From contig CANJPN010000330.1 in NCBI GenBank assembly GCA_947475855.1, positions 1 to 6,975 on the forward strand: a DNA stretch of 6,975 nt. Direction: 5' to 3'. Numbering within the stretch: the stretch's first letter is position 1; each line of letters starts with the position of its first letter. This DNA comes from Bradyrhizobiaceae bacterium (GTDB taxonomy: Bacteria; Pseudomonadota; Alphaproteobacteria; Rhizobiales; Hyphomicrobiaceae). The notes beneath the pieces were generated by a model that was given only the letters and a program-made list of their open reading frames with translations, was not told the DNA's origin and searched no databases. The position numbers and the translations under genes were made by a program. Shown here one piece after another: positions 1 to 5,992 of the stretch.

Positions 1-424
1 GTTGCCGCATCATGTCCGGAGCACCTGCACGCCCCTTGCCGAAATAGAAATCGTAGCCGATCACCACATGCTGGGTACCGAGCCCGTCGACCAGCACTCG
101 GTCGACGAAGCCCGCAGGCGGCATCCCCGCAATTTCAGCATCGAAAGCGATGACGACGGCAAAGTCCAGCTCCAGCGCGCGAAACAGCCGCAATTTCTGT
201 TCGAGCGTCGTCAGGGCAAACAGCGGCTTGTCCGGGCGAAAAAATAGTCGCGGATGCGGCTCGAACACCATTGCTCCCGCGGGTCGGCCGAGTCGTCGTG
301 CCTGGCTCAGCGCCTCGAGCAGAAGCGCCTGATGGCCGCGATGCACGCCATCGAAATTGCCGATAGCGAGCGCCCCACCGCGCAACTCGGATGGCACATT
401 GAGAAAACCCGAGACGACCTGCAT
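1..424 (-). CDS. ribF: Bifunctional riboflavin kinase/FAD synthetase, N-terminal part (cut by window start)
   Basis: This enzyme makes FMN from riboflavin and then FAD from FMN in the cytoplasm. Only the first 141 residues are present, covering most of the N-terminal FAD synthetase (nucleotidyltransferase) domain; the riboflavin kinase domain lies beyond the window. Visible signatures are the nucleotide-binding GNFDGVHRGHQ at residues 22-32, FEPHPR at 54-59 and GYDFYFGKGRAG at 123-134, all typical of RibF. I chose the ATG at 424 because it puts the GNFDG motif about 22 residues from the start, as in E. coli RibF. An in-frame ATG at 469 would add 15 Arg-rich residues not expected for the family, and it has no Shine-Dalgarno. 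The Shine-Dalgarno for 424 is also weak (GAAG-like). It lies 144 bases downstream of the MaoC gene on the same strand, so the two may be co-transcribed. Family identity is near certain. Confidence 0.95.
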   Translation of the reverse strand, partial: MQVVSGFLNVPSELRGGALAIGNFDGVHRGHQALLLEALSQARRLGRPAGAMVFEPHPRLFFRPDKPLFALTTLEQKLRLFRALELDFAVVIAFDAEIAGMPPAGFVDRVLVDGLGTQHVVIGYDFYFGKGRAGAPDMMRQ

Positions 425-568
425 TCGCGCTCGCTTCAACCAATCCGGCCGTTCCGGCCTTCGGCCCATGTCATGGACCGAGACATAGCGGCCGGTTGGA
501 CTTGAGCAAAGCCCCGACCGCAAATGCTCCGATTAGATCCGGCTCAAACGGCAGGTCGGACGAATAGG

Positions 569-1009
569 TCAAGCCGCCGGACGTGCGGGCACCATCAAAA
601 CGGCTTCGCCTTCCAGAACCGCCTTGCCCCCGACGAGGCACTGGCATTCGAACCGCGCACGCCGCTTGCCGGCAATCAGCTCGACCAGCTTCACTTTGGC
701 CGTCACGGTATCGCCGATCCGGACTGGCGCCTTGAAGTTCAGCGTCTGCGAAACATAAATCGCGCCTGGACCTGGCATCTCCATACCGAACACCGCCGAA
801 ATATAACCTGCGGTCAGCATGCCGTGGGCGATCCGGCCCTTGAACATGGTGCGCGCCGCATAGGCTTCATCGAGATGAACCGGGTTCTTGTCGCCGGACA
901 CACTTGCAAAGGATACGATGTCGGCGTCGGTGACGACCTTCTGGAAGCTCGCCTCCATGCCGGGCTCGAGATCCTCGAAGTAGTAGGTCTTGCGCTCCAT
1001 TACGGTCAT
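569..1009 (-). CDS. MaoC-family (R)-specific enoyl-CoA hydratase-like dehydratase
   Basis: This is a 146-residue single hot-dog domain, the usual size of PhaJ/MaoC hydratases, which hydrate trans-2-enoyl-CoA to (R)-3-hydroxyacyl-CoA in the cytoplasm. The hydratase-2 motif is clear at residues 38-51 (SGDKNPVHLDEAYA), with D40 and H45 as the expected catalytic Asp/His pair and N42 between them. RIAHGML at 59-65 is the conserved segment after the motif. The ATG at 1009 is chosen over the Met codon at 1000 because AAGGAG (plus positions 1019-1024) lies 9 bases upstream of it. The gene precedes ribF on the same strand with a 144-base gap. Acyl chain preference cannot be read from the sequence; some relatives act on mesaconyl-CoA-like or short-chain substrates. 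It belongs to the ribF side of the window and need not be linked to the plus-strand genes. Confidence 0.93.
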   Translation of the reverse strand: MTVMERKTYYFEDLEPGMEASFQKVVTDADIVSFASVSGDKNPVHLDEAYAARTMFKGRIAHGMLTAGYISAVFGMEMPGPGAIYVSQTLNFKAPVRIGDTVTAKVKLVELIAGKRRARFECQCLVGGKAVLEGEAVLMVPARPAA

Positions 1010-1517
1010 TCAGGCGTGCTCCTTAGATCGCAGGCCGGCGGCATCTGCCGCTATCGGCTGTCGTAGACAACCCTCGCTGGTTCCCCCCGGTCCAAGTAAG
1101 AACCGGCACTTCATGTCTTGCCCAAGGACACGTGATACTGTCTCAGCAAGGCATCATTCCTGATGCAACTCTGCCGCGCCGCACTTTATTGGCCAGCCCG
1201 AGTGCACCGCAACAAAAATAGCGGGCCTGCGACAAAACTGCGGCCGCCGCTCGAATAAATTGGTGAATTACATACACGCAAGACCACATAGTAAACATGC
1301 AACTTGAACTGATTCGCTCGATCGGAGCGCCCCACGGGGACGAATGCACTTCGCTTCTGCAGCATTTGTGTCCCCCGCGCATCACCTCGACGGGGCGCCG
1401 GGATCAGGCAAGTCACTTTCACTCGCTAAGCCCCAACACACTTGACTTGAACCCCACCGGCGAGGCCCGATAAGGCAGGCACGCAAGACAGTGATGTGCT
1501 GGTGGGAGGCAATAGCG
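1010..1517. other. Divergent intergenic region, no gene recognised
   Basis: About 508 bases separate the start of the minus-strand MaoC gene from the plus-strand isomerase gene, so promoters for both directions should lie here. Short open frames occur on both strands but none encodes a recognisable protein. The stretch 1251-1314 is clearly AT-rich (22 G+C of 64 by my count) in an otherwise GC-rich window. Minor dyads are CCGGT/ACCGG at 1087-1106 and CGCTC/GAGCG at 1315-1329, the latter with a 5-base loop. I could not assign a convincing -35/-10 pair or a regulator site. No regulator gene is present in the window. Confidence 0.5.
1504..1509 (+). promoter_or_regulatory. Shine-Dalgarno that fixes the start of the isomerase gene
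   Basis: GGGAGG lies 8 bases before the ATG at 1518. An in-frame ATG exists further upstream at 1491, but it would place this purine run inside the coding sequence and add a nine-residue leader (MMCWWEAIA) not expected for the family. Confidence 0.8.
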
Positions 1518-2246
1518 ATGGGCAATGCATCGATACGTCGGGTCGGCCTGATCGTCCCATCCTCGAACCGTATGGTCGAGCAGGAGATGTCGCACCACTA
1601 CCCCACTGGCGTGGTCGTCCACGTCAATCGGCTGCGCATGACTGGCCCCAATAAAGTGCCTCTTGCCCAATTACTTGACCGCATCACAGATGCCGCTGCC
1701 GCGCTTGTCGACGCCAAGTGCGACGTCGTCACGTTCCATTGCACAGCTAATTCGACCGACGACGGTACCGAGGGCGAAACGGCCATTCTCTCGGCCCTCG
1801 AACAGGCGGGCGTTCAACGAGCATCATCGACAGCGACTGCCGTGCGACGCGCTCTCGACGTCTATGCAGCCCGCCGCATCGTGCTGGTCACCCCCTACCC
1901 GCAAGCCGTAACCGACCATGAAGCGGAATTCTTCAAGGGGCTCGGCGTCGAGGTGTTGACGGCCATCGGCCACAACCTCGGCAACAGTGACGCCTACTGC
2001 GCCGCGCCGCCGTCGTTCTGGCTCGAGAAAACGCTGGCCGCCCGCCACCCCAAAGCGGACCTCTATTTCGTCAGCTGCGCCAATATCTCCGCCTTCGACG
2101 TCATCGCAGAACTCGAAACGAAGCTTGAGCGACCGGTGATCTCGAGCAATCAGGCCGTCGTCTGGGACCAGATCGCCGGTCACGGCCTTGGGCTCCCCCC
2201 CACCGCACGGGGCTCCTGCCCTGGCAGCCTCCTGTCCAAACTCTGA
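1518..2246 (+). CDS. Maleate isomerase / arylmalonate decarboxylase-like protein (Asp/Glu racemase superfamily)
   Basis: This is a 242-residue cytoplasmic enzyme of the Asp/Glu racemase superfamily, close to the usual length for maleate cis-trans isomerases. The N-terminus carries the family strand VGLIVPSSN (residues 9-17). The first catalytic cysteine is C75 in FHCTANS, and the second is C187 in SCANISAFDVI, followed by the family segment RPVISSNQAVVW (205-216). Having both cysteines favours isomerase or racemase chemistry: known maleate isomerases use a Cys pair at nearly the same positions, whereas arylmalonate decarboxylase keeps only the second. The C-terminal 20 residues are Gly/Pro-rich and match the family less well. 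It is the first gene of a plus-strand set, 63 bases before the binding-protein gene. A role in converting a cis diacid such as maleate to the trans form is an inference. Racemase or decarboxylase activity on another substrate is possible. Confidence 0.88.
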   Translation: MGNASIRRVGLIVPSSNRMVEQEMSHHYPTGVVVHVNRLRMTGPNKVPLAQLLDRITDAAAALVDAKCDVVTFHCTANSTDDGTEGETAILSALEQAGVQRASSTATAVRRALDVYAARRIVLVTPYPQAVTDHEAEFFKGLGVEVLTAIGHNLGNSDAYCAAPPSFWLEKTLAARHPKADLYFVSCANISAFDVIAELETKLERPVISSNQAVVWDQIAGHGLGLPPTARGSCPGSLLSKL

Positions 2247-2294
2247 ACCTTTGCCCAAGACCTATTCAAGCATCGCAACTGGAATGCCTTGAGC

Positions 2295-2300
2295 GGAGGG
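2295..2300 (+). promoter_or_regulatory. Shine-Dalgarno that fixes the start of the binding-protein gene
   Basis: GGAGGG lies 9 bases before the ATG at 2310. It rules against an in-frame TTG at 2289, which would put the site inside the gene and lengthen the signal peptide in front of its only N-terminal lysine. Confidence 0.8.
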
Positions 2301-2309
2301 AAAGCCAAG

Positions 2310-3350
2310 ATGTTCTCGAAGCCGACTTTCGTACTCGCAGCAACGATCTTGCAGCTCGCCACCGCCTTCCCACTCGCAGCCCAGCATGATGTCGCCGCAT
2401 TCTTCAAGGACAAGCAGTTGAAGCTCGTCGTCGGCTCGGCAGCGGGTGACGGCTATGACGTCAATGCACGCGTGCTCGCCCGCCATTGGGTCAACCATAT
2501 CCCCGGCAAGCCACAGATCGTCATCCAGAACCAGAACGGCGCCGCCAGCGTCGTCATGACCAATGCCGTTTATAATACCGCTCCGCGTGACGGCACCGTG
2601 ATCGGCGGTGCGATAAACGGCATGACCACAGCTCCGTTGGTCACTCCCGAAGTCGTGAAATTCGACCTCGCCAAGTTGATCTGGCTGGGCTCCACCAATC
2701 ACGACATCCAGGTCACATATCTCTGGCACACGTCACCGGTCCGCACACCGCAGGACCTGCTCACTCAGGAGGTTGTCGTCGGCGCCACCGCTGCGGGCAC
2801 CACCCATGTCGACTATCCCCTGGTCGCACGTGCCTTGTTCGGCCTGAAATTCAAGCTGGTCAGCGGCTATCCTGGCACAGCGCCTGTCCATATCGCGATG
2901 GAACGAGGCGAGGTCGCGGGTTTTGGCGCCAATGGCTGGTTGGCATTGAAAGCGCTGAAATCGGAGTGGATCGCCGATAAGAAGATCATCGTCGTCATGC
3001 AATACGCGATGCAGCGTTCAACGGTGTTCCCCGACGTCCCGGCAATTGGCGAACTCGCAAACAACGATGCCGACCGCCGGGCGATCGAGATGATGGTTAC
3101 ACGGCTTCAATTCGGCCGGCCCTTCTTCCTTCCCCCGGATGTGCCCCCGGCACGCGTGGAAGCCCTTCGCCGCGCATTCGACGCCACGATGAGCGACCCC
3201 GCTTATCTCGCCGAAGCCGAGAAGGCAAAGCTCGATGTCGCCCCTATGCGCGGCGAGGATATCGGCCCGCTCGTCGCCAAGGTGCTGGCGACACCGCCGG
3301 AGATCGTGGCGCGCGTTCGAGCAGCGCTCTCAGATGCCCCAAAGAAATAG
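2310..3350 (+). CDS. Bug/TctC-type periplasmic substrate-binding protein of a tripartite tricarboxylate transporter
   Basis: This 346-residue exported protein is of normal length for the Bug (TctC-like) family, which binds carboxylates in the periplasm and hands them to a TctA/TctB membrane pair. A signal peptide is visible: Lys at position 4, a hydrophobic core at about 7-22, and a probable cut after LAA at 22-24. The mature protein opens with LKLVVGSAAGDGYDVNARVLA (38-58), the family's first ligand loop region. APRDGTVIG follows at 91-99, then VSGYPGTAPVHIAMERGEV (184-202), equivalent to the typical G-Y-x-G-t segment with an amphipathic helix ending in RGE. The C-terminal helix reads VPPARVEALRRAFDA (278-292). 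No TctA or TctB gene is in the window, so it is an orphan here, which is common for this family. Its position after the isomerase suggests a carboxylate ligand of the same pathway. The exact ligand is unknown. Confidence 0.9.
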   Translation: MFSKPTFVLAATILQLATAFPLAAQHDVAAFFKDKQLKLVVGSAAGDGYDVNARVLARHWVNHIPGKPQIVIQNQNGAASVVMTNAVYNTAPRDGTVIGGAINGMTTAPLVTPEVVKFDLAKLIWLGSTNHDIQVTYLWHTSPVRTPQDLLTQEVVVGATAAGTTHVDYPLVARALFGLKFKLVSGYPGTAPVHIAMERGEVAGFGANGWLALKALKSEWIADKKIIVVMQYAMQRSTVFPDVPAIGELANNDADRRAIEMMVTRLQFGRPFFLPPDVPPARVEALRRAFDATMSDPAYLAEAEKAKLDVAPMRGEDIGPLVAKVLATPPEIVARVRAALSDAPKK

Positions 3351-3450
3351 CGCTCGCCAGAATTCACCCGCATCAGTTGAAGACTGCCCAAATCGCCCCC
3401 ACTTGATCAGTAAGGCGCCTGACGGCTCGGAGCCGAACAATTCAACGCGG

Positions 3451-3744
3451 ATGCTACCGATGGCACGTGCCCAAACCTCGACGGAACACGACAGAACCCG
3501 CGCGGCAGCGGAGCGCGCCGATGATCATATCGGCTTCTACATCCATCTGGCGAGTTACCTTCTGGTCAACGCCATCCTCGTCGGGATCAACGCCCAGTCC
3601 GCCGAACCATGGTGGGCACAGTGGCCAGCACTTGGCTGGGGCATGGGCATCGTCGGCCACGGCCTTGCGGTTTTTGGCCGAACGCCACGCGTTTTCGCAC
3701 AGTGGCGTCTCCGCCGGATCAACCGGCTGCGCTCTCAGCTCTAG
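3451..3744 (+). CDS. Small 2TM-domain membrane protein
   Basis: This is a 97-residue protein with two predicted membrane helices, at about residues 29-47 (FYIHLASYLLVNAILVGI region) and 58-76 (WPALGWGMGIVGHGLAVFG region). They are joined by a short Trp-rich loop, and a basic tail (RLRRINRLR) follows. The pattern HLASYLLVNA...WPxLGWGxGxxxHGLxVF matches the 2TM domain family, found in small membrane proteins and attached to some histidine kinases; its biochemical role is not established. The start is uncertain: ATG codons at 3451 and 3460 are in frame and neither has a good Shine-Dalgarno. The gene lies 100 bases after the binding protein and 162 bases before the first cupin, on the same strand. 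Its family is not specific to catabolic clusters, so a functional link to its neighbours is unproven. Confidence 0.75.
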   Translation: MLPMARAQTSTEHDRTRAAAERADDHIGFYIHLASYLLVNAILVGINAQSAEPWWAQWPALGWGMGIVGHGLAVFGRTPRVFAQWRLRRINRLRSQL

Positions 3745-3894
3745 ACCCACCTTAACCCCACTGCCATCAGTTCGATCTGACGCAGGTGAAAAACTCGGCT
3801 CGCCACTGGCGGCCGGTGCTTAGCCTCGCTAAAGTGCCCGCAAATTCCAGGCCGGTTCGTCATTCCAGAAATGGCAGTCGACGTTCCCAATCGC

Positions 3895-3898
3895 GGAG
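3895..3898 (+). promoter_or_regulatory. Shine-Dalgarno that fixes the start of the first cupin gene
   Basis: GGAG lies 8 bases before the ATG at 3907. The upstream in-frame ATG at 3871 has no purine-rich site before it, so the shorter protein is preferred. Confidence 0.65.
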
Positions 3899-3906
3899 TC
3901 AGCAGG

Positions 3907-4572
3907 ATGGATAGCGTCAAAGGCAAAGGCAAGGCTGGCGAGGATACGGCTAATGCGGCCAAGCCCGCAGCCGCTGTTACCAAAGCCCCGGTCAATCCTA
4001 ACAAGGCTCCCAAACCCAACCAGTTCTACCACGACAACAACGACCGCGTTTTCGTGCGCGGAATCCAAGGCCACTACAATCTGACCGAGGAACTGAAGCG
4101 GCTGCGCTCGGTCCCCCGCGTTCGCAAGGCCAAGGAGATAAACTTCGTCGACGGGCCGCAGGCCTATTCGCGCCACTACGTCGAGCCGAAGGACGGCATA
4201 ACCCAGCTCTTCCACTTCCATCTCGAGGAATATGCCCCCGGCGGCAAGTCGCAGAAGCACGGCCACGTCAACGAGGCCGCCTTCTACATCCTCGACGGCA
4301 ATGGCTACGAAATCCACGACGGCGTCCGCTACGACTGGAAGGCCGGCGACATCGCGATTGTGCACAACAACTGCGTGCACCAGCACTTCAATGCTTCCGA
4401 CACCAAGCCCGCCCGCGCGCTCGTCCTCAAGACGAAGCCGATGTACCTCTTCATGAACATGCTGTTCCAGAAGACCGTCGAGAAGCGTTCCGACGAGCTT
4501 CCCCCCGGCGCCGCCGGCTTCGAAGTCCGCGAAGAAGAGGTCGACTTCAACCACCCCAAGGACGGGTATTGA
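3907..4572 (+). CDS. Single-domain cupin protein with incomplete metal motif (first of a tandem pair)
   Basis: This is a 221-residue protein. Residues 5-38 form a Lys/Ala/Pro-rich, probably disordered leader, and the cupin beta-barrel follows. Cupin motif 1 is at 112-131 with H118 and H120, but the residue seven before the closing Gly (G131), normally the Glu ligand, is A124; E123 sits one position earlier. Motif 2 (148-162, starting GDIAIVH) keeps the third histidine (H158) and N162, but H153 replaces the usual Pro. So three His ligands are present and the canonical Glu is not. The fold is that of ring-cleavage dioxygenases such as gentisate dioxygenase and of many isomerases and binding proteins, so no reaction can be assigned. 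It shares VHQHFN and the G-x-G-Y-(E/D)-(I/L)-H segment with the next gene, which marks them as paralogues. It may be a non-catalytic partner subunit, or may bind metal by three histidines. Confidence 0.88.
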   Translation: MDSVKGKGKAGEDTANAAKPAAAVTKAPVNPNKAPKPNQFYHDNNDRVFVRGIQGHYNLTEELKRLRSVPRVRKAKEINFVDGPQAYSRHYVEPKDGITQLFHFHLEEYAPGGKSQKHGHVNEAAFYILDGNGYEIHDGVRYDWKAGDIAIVHNNCVHQHFNASDTKPARALVLKTKPMYLFMNMLFQKTVEKRSDELPPGAAGFEVREEEVDFNHPKDGY

Positions 4573-4581
4573 GAGGATATT

Positions 4582-4609
4582 CCCTCTCCCCGTTTTCACG
4601 GGGAGAGGG
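4582..4609 (+). repeat. Perfect 12-base-pair hairpin, left half of an intergenic palindromic element
   Basis: CCCTCTCCCCGT (4582-4593) pairs perfectly with ACGGGGAGAGGG (4598-4609) around a TTTC loop, starting 9 bases after the first cupin's stop codon. The following TTAGGGTGA fits the widespread CCCTCTCCCC...GGGGAGAGGG intergenic palindromes of alphaproteobacteria (REP/BIME-like). No T-run follows, so it does not look like a standard intrinsic terminator. It could stabilise the 3' end of the upstream message. Confidence 0.85.
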
Positions 4610-4678
4610 TTAGGGTGAAGGGCGGCCGCTTGCCCCGGAGTGGTGCCGGTTGCCGCCCCTCACCCCGCCCCTCTCCCC
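4600..4678 (+). repeat. Long imperfect inverted repeat linking the two hairpins
   Basis: Positions 4600-4626 are complementary to 4652-4678 at 23 of 27 positions (mismatches at 4610, 4611, 4612 and 4619, one of which could form a G-U pair), leaving a 25-base loop. It uses the right arm of the first hairpin and the left arm of the second, so it cannot form together with either of them. Confidence 0.8.
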
Positions 4679-4732
4679 ATCGCATTGATCGTAGTTCCAA
4701 TTCCTCCCCGTCATGCCGCGATGGGGAGAGGG
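4669..4732 (+). repeat. 15-base-pair inverted repeat overlapping the second cupin's ribosome-binding region
   Basis: CCCTCTCCCCATCGC (4669-4683) is perfectly complementary to GCGATGGGGAGAGGG (4718-4732), with a 34-base loop. The right arm ends inside the purine run that forms the Shine-Dalgarno of the second cupin gene. Sequence similarity to the first hairpin shows both are copies of one repeat family. Confidence 0.85.
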
Positions 4733-4734
4733 AG
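4731..4734 (+). promoter_or_regulatory. Shine-Dalgarno of the second cupin gene, at the edge of a repeat arm
   Basis: GGAG lies 7 bases before the ATG at 4742; similar purine runs (GGGGAG, GAGGG) extend back through 4723-4732. The site is partly inside the 4718-4732 arm and could be masked when that arm pairs with 4669-4683. In-frame ATG codons upstream (4640 and 4721) fall inside the repeat and are rejected as starts. Confidence 0.7.
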
Positions 4735-4741
4735 AATAGAA

Positions 4742-5347
4742 ATGGCCTGGGGTGAATCCAAAGTCTGGCTGCAGGGCAAGCAGAACGAAGGGCTCTATCA
4801 ACAGCTCCTGACGGAAGCCGAAAGTGCACCGTCGCGCAACGCGCGCCGCAAGAAGATCGTGACGCCGGAGGAAATGCCGTGGGAAATGTCGCGCCAGGGC
4901 ATCCTCAAGCACCTGCTCAATTCGGCGATGAATGTCCGCTATGAGACGATCGACGCCTACATGCAGATCATTCCGCCAGGTTCCAAGTCGGGCAAGCACC
5001 GCCACCTCGCCGAGGAATGCCTCTACGTCCTCGAAGGCAAGGGCTACGACCTGCATCAGGACTGCGACGTGGAGGTCAAGGACCGCTACGAGTGGACCAT
5101 CATGCCCGAGGTGAAGAAGTTCGAATGGGAAGCGGGCGATATGATCTACATCCCCCCCAATACCGTTCACCAGCACTTCAATTCGGACCCCAAACGCCCC
5201 GTGCGCCTGATCTCCTCGATCAATCGCATCTACAAGAATTTCGGCCTCAACGATCTGGAACAGATGGAAGACGCCCCAGAGTTCGATCCGAAAGTGAAGC
5301 TGACAGACGAACTCGTCCGCAAATACCTGCGCGGCGAAGTGAAGTAA
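4742..5347 (+). CDS. Single-domain cupin protein with full metal motif (second of a tandem pair)
   Basis: This is a 201-residue cytoplasmic cupin with no leader. Motif 1 at 80-99 has H86, H88 and E92, with E92 exactly seven residues before the closing G99. Motif 2 at 132-147 (GDMIYIPPNTVHQHFN) has P138, H143 and N147. The 3-His/1-Glu site is therefore complete and should bind Fe(II), Mn(II) or a similar metal. The region before the barrel (residues 52-80, ILKHLLNSAMNVRYE onward) and the HRH...E spacing recall gentisate-type dioxygenases, although those are usually larger two-cupin proteins. A charged insertion at about 107-128 separates the two motifs. It follows the first cupin after a 169-base repeat-containing gap and shares VHQHFN and surrounding residues with it. 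A ring-cleavage dioxygenase made of unlike cupin subunits is a reasonable hypothesis. Isomerase or binding roles cannot be excluded. Confidence 0.9.
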   Translation: MAWGESKVWLQGKQNEGLYQQLLTEAESAPSRNARRKKIVTPEEMPWEMSRQGILKHLLNSAMNVRYETIDAYMQIIPPGSKSGKHRHLAEECLYVLEGKGYDLHQDCDVEVKDRYEWTIMPEVKKFEWEAGDMIYIPPNTVHQHFNSDPKRPVRLISSINRIYKNFGLNDLEQMEDAPEFDPKVKLTDELVRKYLRGEVK

Positions 5348-5605
5348 CACTGCCGAGCGGAAGAGCAGACTCTGATACACTCTCCGCTCGACGAGACCGC
5401 GAGCCCCGCCCCGCCCGGCGCGAGTGCCGTATCGGAAGTTCGGAGCCGCACAGCGGGTCGGAACTTTCGCTTCAGGGTAGAAGCCCATCGGCTTTAGGTC
5501 GGGTTAGCCACCCAGTGTTCGGGCCGGCTCGACGCTTCTGCCTAAACCCACGCCGTTGATGGGTGCCCGCAACTCGGTATCTCCCCCGCGCCCTGGGAAT
5601 TTTCC
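5348..5605. other. Convergent gap between second cupin and Rieske gene
   Basis: These 258 bases lie between two converging genes and hold no recognisable coding sequence. Besides the hairpin at 5354-5390, there are small dyads: AAGTTC/GAACTT (5436-5441 and 5461-5466), and AAGCC/GGCTT around a CATC loop (5481-5494). None is followed by a clear T-run on either strand, so termination here is not assured by a classical intrinsic terminator. Confidence 0.5.
5354..5390. terminator. Possible terminator-like hairpin after the second cupin
   Basis: CGAGCGGA (5354-5361) is complementary to TCCGCTCG (5383-5390), and a further GAG/CTC pairing inside is possible past one bulged A. It starts 7 bases after the second cupin's stop codon. 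No U-tract follows, so a role in termination or message stability is only suggested by position. Confidence 0.35.
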
Positions 5606-5992
5606 CTAGACTTCCACCCAGATCCTGCCGTCGCCCTCCGCCACCGCGATCTTGCGTAGCGCTAGCTTCGGGTTCGCAGGGTGCTTCCCCGTCTTGATCG
5701 AAAACTCCATCCCGTGCCACGGGCAGGTGATCCGCATGTCGCTCTCGTCGAATACGCTGCCTTTCACGGCGCGCTTCTCATCGAGCACCTCGCGCACAGC
5801 CGGCACCATCAAGCCCTGGCAGACCGGCCCTTCGACGTGAGGGCAAATGCTTTCCCAAGCGTAGAGCCCGCCGTCGATCCGGAACACGCCCACCGTGATT
5901 GCAGCCACGTCGACGACCAGCCGCCCCCCTTCCGGTAGTTCACCGCTAGCGCCAACATCCCATCGCTCCGCGCCCTTCTTTTTCGCAGCCAT
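5606..5992 (-). CDS. Small Rieske [2Fe-2S] ferredoxin-like protein
   Basis: This is a 128-residue soluble protein made of one Rieske domain. The cluster ligands are C50 and H52 in CPH (50-52) and C90 and H93 in CPWH (90-93), followed by GMEFSIKTG, a standard Rieske ending. The gap of 37 residues between H52 and C90 is about twice the usual 15-18, owing to an insert rich in charged residues (about 61-89); C58 also lies in this part. The ATG at 5992 has a strong site, GGGAGG, 6 bases upstream. Such proteins carry electrons to ring-hydroxylating oxygenases or act as small accessory redox proteins. No oxygenase large subunit or reductase is present here, so its partner is unknown. It is divergent from the UbiD-family gene, with 97 bases between the two starts, so shared control of the pair is plausible. 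Confidence 0.92.
   Translation of the reverse strand: MAAKKKGAERWDVGASGELPEGGRLVVDVAAITVGVFRIDGGLYAWESICPHVEGPVCQGLMVPAVREVLDEKRAVKGSVFDESDMRITCPWHGMEFSIKTGKHPANPKLALRKIAVAEGDGRIWVEV

Noticed and set aside
524..1066. 180-codon plus-strand open frame opposite the MaoC gene
   Set aside because: It is antisense to a clear hydratase-2 motif and has no recognisable protein features of its own.
1143..1422. Two short minus-strand open frames in the divergent region
   Set aside because: There is no family resemblance, and the two overlap in different frames, as expected by chance.
1442..1474. TTGACT with a GATAAG-like box as a promoter for the isomerase gene
   Set aside because: The spacing is about 21 bases and the -10 match is poor, so it was not called.
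1824..2258. 144-codon minus-strand open frame inside the isomerase gene
   Set aside because: It is a shadow of a gene with both catalytic cysteines and a strong ribosome-binding site.
3829..4599. 256-codon minus-strand open frame opposite the first cupin
   Set aside because: Its Val/Asp-rich low-complexity translation mirrors the cupin codons, and the plus-strand cupin is well supported.
4582..4609. Hairpin considered as an intrinsic terminator after the first cupin
   Set aside because: The stem is strong, but it is followed by TTAGGGTGA rather than a T-run, and it matches a dispersed intergenic repeat type.
4582..4732. Repeats considered as a CRISPR array
   Set aside because: There are only two palindromic units, with no regular direct repeats or spacers.
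4610..5488. Long open frame (292 codons) on the minus strand opposite the second cupin
   Set aside because: The plus frame has intact cupin motifs and a good start. The antisense translation shows no recognisable domain and is a by-product of high GC and codon bias.
5595..5606. GGGAA-TT-TTCCC palindrome next to the Rieske stop codon
   Set aside because: The five-base arms with a two-base centre are too short to form a meaningful hairpin or site.
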